A stretch of DNA of 64,000 bases, from NCBI GenBank assembly GCA_016719785.1, contig JADJYJ010000020.1, forward strand, positions 62,001-126,000, in the 5' to 3' direction. Below are positions 62,414-64,000 of the stretch, in pieces (position 1 is the first letter of the stretch; the number at the start of each line of letters is the position of its first letter). Made by a program: the position numbers and the translations under genes. The notes under the pieces are model-generated. The model searched no databases and had not been told where the DNA came from. It saw nothing but the letters and a program-made list of their open reading frames with translations. Source of the stretch: Candidatus Amarolinea dominans (lineage in GTDB: Bacteria > Chloroflexota > Anaerolineae > SSC4 > Amarolineaceae).

Positions 62414-63162
62414 GGCTGGCCCAGGCCGCGGAGGGGGACAGCGAGGGGGCAATTGCCAGCTTGCACCAGTATCTCGAACGGTGCCATGGCAACGACTACG
62501 CATCCTGGAGCAGATACTGCCTGGCCTTGCTGAAGCAGCCGATCGTCCCCCGCGCCCTGCTCATCGGCATCGGCAAACACGCGCCTGGAGAATATGAACG
62601 ATGGAAATTAGATGGCCCGGCGAATGATGTCGCGCTCATCTGGCGCGTGCTCACGACAGACTATGGTTTCGCTGAAAGTAATGTGAGCGTCCTGTTGGAT
62701 GAACAAGCTACCTGGCAGGCCATCGAACGGGCCCTGCAAGATCTGGCCGCACATGCTCAATCCAACGACCCGGTGGTTATCTATCTCTCCGGTGTGGGCT
62801 TTTTTGCGACCAAGAAGACGGACGGCAGCGGCGCCGCAGATGCAACGCCGGAACGGTCCCTGCTCATGACCTACGATGGCCCTACAGCCACTGTATCTCA
62901 ACTACACGAACGTTTACTTGCCATCCCATCCTCGTCCAAGGCACTGATCATTGACGGCATGCCAGTCAACCTTGCCATCGACCTTGCCGAACAGGCCGGC
63001 GATTACGCGCTGCTTCTGGCAGCAGAGCCGGGGCAGACAGCCAGAGAACAACGCCTTGGAGATGAGACTGATGAAACCTTCAGACCGCATGGCCTCTTTA
63101 CCTTTAGCCCTGGCACAGCTGCACGCGGATGGCGAAGAGTGCTGCAACCCTTGGAGCACTGA
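62299..63162 (+). CDS. TPR unit plus catalytically dead caspase-like domain 2
   Basis: From about 62370 the reading is LPPPALFMLGLAQAAEGDSE (TPR) followed by a caspase fold: ALLIGIGKHAPGEYERWKLD, YGFAESNVSVLLDEQATWQA, VVIYLSGVGFF, ALIIDGMPVN. The catalytic His is replaced by Val (SGVG for SGHG) and the Cys site reads IDGM. An in-frame TGA at 63160-63162 is followed by further open codons (LANQTKLLIEQAVRE) to 63285. Confidence 0.7.
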   Translation: MAAGSSLAGCRGRGAGDGGARRRERQGDALPPPALFMLGLAQAAEGDSEGAIASLHQYLERCHGNDYASWSRYCLALLKQPIVPRALLIGIGKHAPGEYERWKLDGPANDVALIWRVLTTDYGFAESNVSVLLDEQATWQAIERALQDLAAHAQSNDPVVIYLSGVGFFATKKTDGSGAADATPERSLLMTYDGPTATVSQLHERLLAIPSSSKALIIDGMPVNLAIDLAEQAGDYALLLAAEPGQTAREQRLGDETDETFRPHGLFTFSPGTAARGWRRVLQPLEH

Positions 63163-63298
63163 TTGGCCAATCAGACCAAGTTGTTGATAGAGCAGGCGGT
63201 CAGAGAATCAGACCCCGTGCTGACAGGCAAATCCGACCAGTCAGTATTCGGTCCCAAGGTCACCCCAGGCACCATTCTCAGTTGATAGCCCCTGAGCA

Positions 63299-64000
63299 AT
63301 GGACCTATCCCACCGAGACATTGGTCGACTGTCGAAAGCATACGAACGCTTCCTGGCTCTGGAGATCGGCCCTATGCCCAGGCCCATCTCAGTTTTGGGC
63401 GGGCGTTCCTGGCCCATGGCGGCTGGAACAAGCCATCGCCGCACTGACAATGGCCGCGAACCAGGAGAAGAAAACCCCCAGGCCTTGCTCGCCCTGGGAA
63501 AGGCCCAGGTCGCGGCCAGGCAGTACGCCGCGGCCCGCGATACATTTCGCCGGCTGCTGGCGCACCCATCGTCCGCGGCGTCGCCGCATGTTCAGAGCCT
63601 CATCGAGCAGGCTGATGAACTAACCAACCTTCACCGCCACGCGTTGGTCGTGGGGATTGGCCGGTACCTTAGCCCAGATATGCGACCCCTCTCCGGTGCA
63701 GCGAACGACGCCTGTGCCATGCGGGACGCGCTCGTTCAGCGGCTGGGATTTCAGCCCGAGAACATCGTCCTGCTGCTTGACGAGGAGGCGACCCGAGAGC
63801 GAGTGATGATGGAGTTTCGCACCCTGGCAAAGAAAGCAGAGCATGAGCCGGCGCTCTTCTACTTTGGCGGCTATGGCAGCACCCAGTTTGAGGTACGCTC
63901 GGAACGGCGCTTTCGTACCCGTACCCTGGTCTGCACCGATAGCCGCTCCGAAAACGTGGGCGAACTCGGGTTGATGGAGCTTGCTCGCGAGGCCGCCTTG
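63299..64000 (+). CDS. TPR and catalytically dead caspase-like domain 3, cut by the window edge
   Basis: The frame from ATG 63299 is open to the end. From about 63475: ALLALGKAQVAARQYAAARD (TPR), then HALVVGIGRYLSPDMRPLSG and LVQRLGFQPENIVLLLDEEA, and LFYFGGYGSTQFEV, where the catalytic His is Tyr (GGYG for SGHG). The Cys region lies beyond the window. Codons 1-55 may be frameshifted, since another frame reads AHLSFGRAFLAHGG here. It is the third caspase-fold domain of the locus. Confidence 0.65.
   Translation, partial: MDLSHRDIGRLSKAYERFLALEIGPMPRPISVLGGRSWPMAAGTSHRRTDNGREPGEENPQALLALGKAQVAARQYAAARDTFRRLLAHPSSAASPHVQSLIEQADELTNLHRHALVVGIGRYLSPDMRPLSGAANDACAMRDALVQRLGFQPENIVLLLDEEATRERVMMEFRTLAKKAEHEPALFYFGGYGSTQFEVRSERRFRTRTLVCTDSRSENVGELGLMELAREAAL

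Overview
The window looks like chromosome from an uncultured, GC-rich member of the Chloroflexota (Anaerolineae/Caldilineae-like), probably a metagenome-derived contig. This is inferred from gene content: BTAD/AAA transcriptional regulators, secreted beta-propeller proteins with Thr/Pro-rich stalks, ArsA-type ATPases, many caspase-like (C14) and STAND proteins, and dense small palindromic repeats. No rRNA, tRNA or CRISPR array was seen. Many genes are broken by one-base frameshifts while the encoded protein stays family-like in the next frame. Either the assembly carries many indel errors or gene decay is heavy; this affects every 'broken' call below.

Layout. (1) 1-6422, minus strand: a tightly packed surface-polysaccharide operon (serine/threonine-like acyltransferase of the left-handed beta-helix type, wecB-like epimerase, GT4, methyltransferase, flippase, GT4, start of asnB). 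(2) 6561-10028, minus: a three-gene conflict-type module with 4-bp overlaps (membrane-anchored death-like adaptor, P-loop NTPase, TPR protein with 120-bp near-identical repeats). (3) 10124-13660: no genes, but a remarkable composite array of 18-bp dyads bracketed by a 100-bp direct repeat, then 66-bp hairpin repeats. (4) 13649-17771, minus: GT39-like membrane glycosyltransferase, methyltransferase, ArsA-family ATPase. (5) 18127-33599: two giant BTAD-AAA regulators (one fused to a peptide-binding SBP domain), an AAA-PD-(D/E)XK protein and a nuclease-less paralogue, a type IIG restriction-modification enzyme, a RelE-like toxin with a truncated antitoxin, and a nucleotidyltransferase pair. (6) 33694-34723: a MITE-like element containing about 900 bp of almost pure G/C, likely artefactual. 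(7) 34928-42026: secreted propeller and Kelch proteins and a clan GH-A-like glycosidase. (8) 42278-64000: a caspase/STAND island.

The island in (8) is the most interesting part. It has five C14 loci. Two are C14-nSTAND1-WD40 proteins whose effector and switch halves are nearly identical but whose WD40 sensors are unrelated in detail. The intact one is translationally coupled (ATGA) to an AbiEi/AbiEii toxin-antitoxin pair under a near-consensus promoter with a dyad operator. Three short remnants that resemble the N-terminus of CHAT proteases sit exactly at module junctions, as if cargo had been swapped behind a common 5-prime end. The last locus encodes one apparently active caspase domain followed by two domains whose catalytic residues are replaced. 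With the adaptor-NTPase-TPR operon, the type IIG enzyme and the toxins, this reads as an accessory conflict or immunity region under active recombination.

Mobile small elements are unusually visible. One MITE-like family has terminal inverted repeats and 10-11 bp target duplications and sits in frame inside a regulator. Other palindromic inserts lie in frame at the same loop of both STAND paralogues. Two promoter cassettes and a TIR family are duplicated upstream of different genes.
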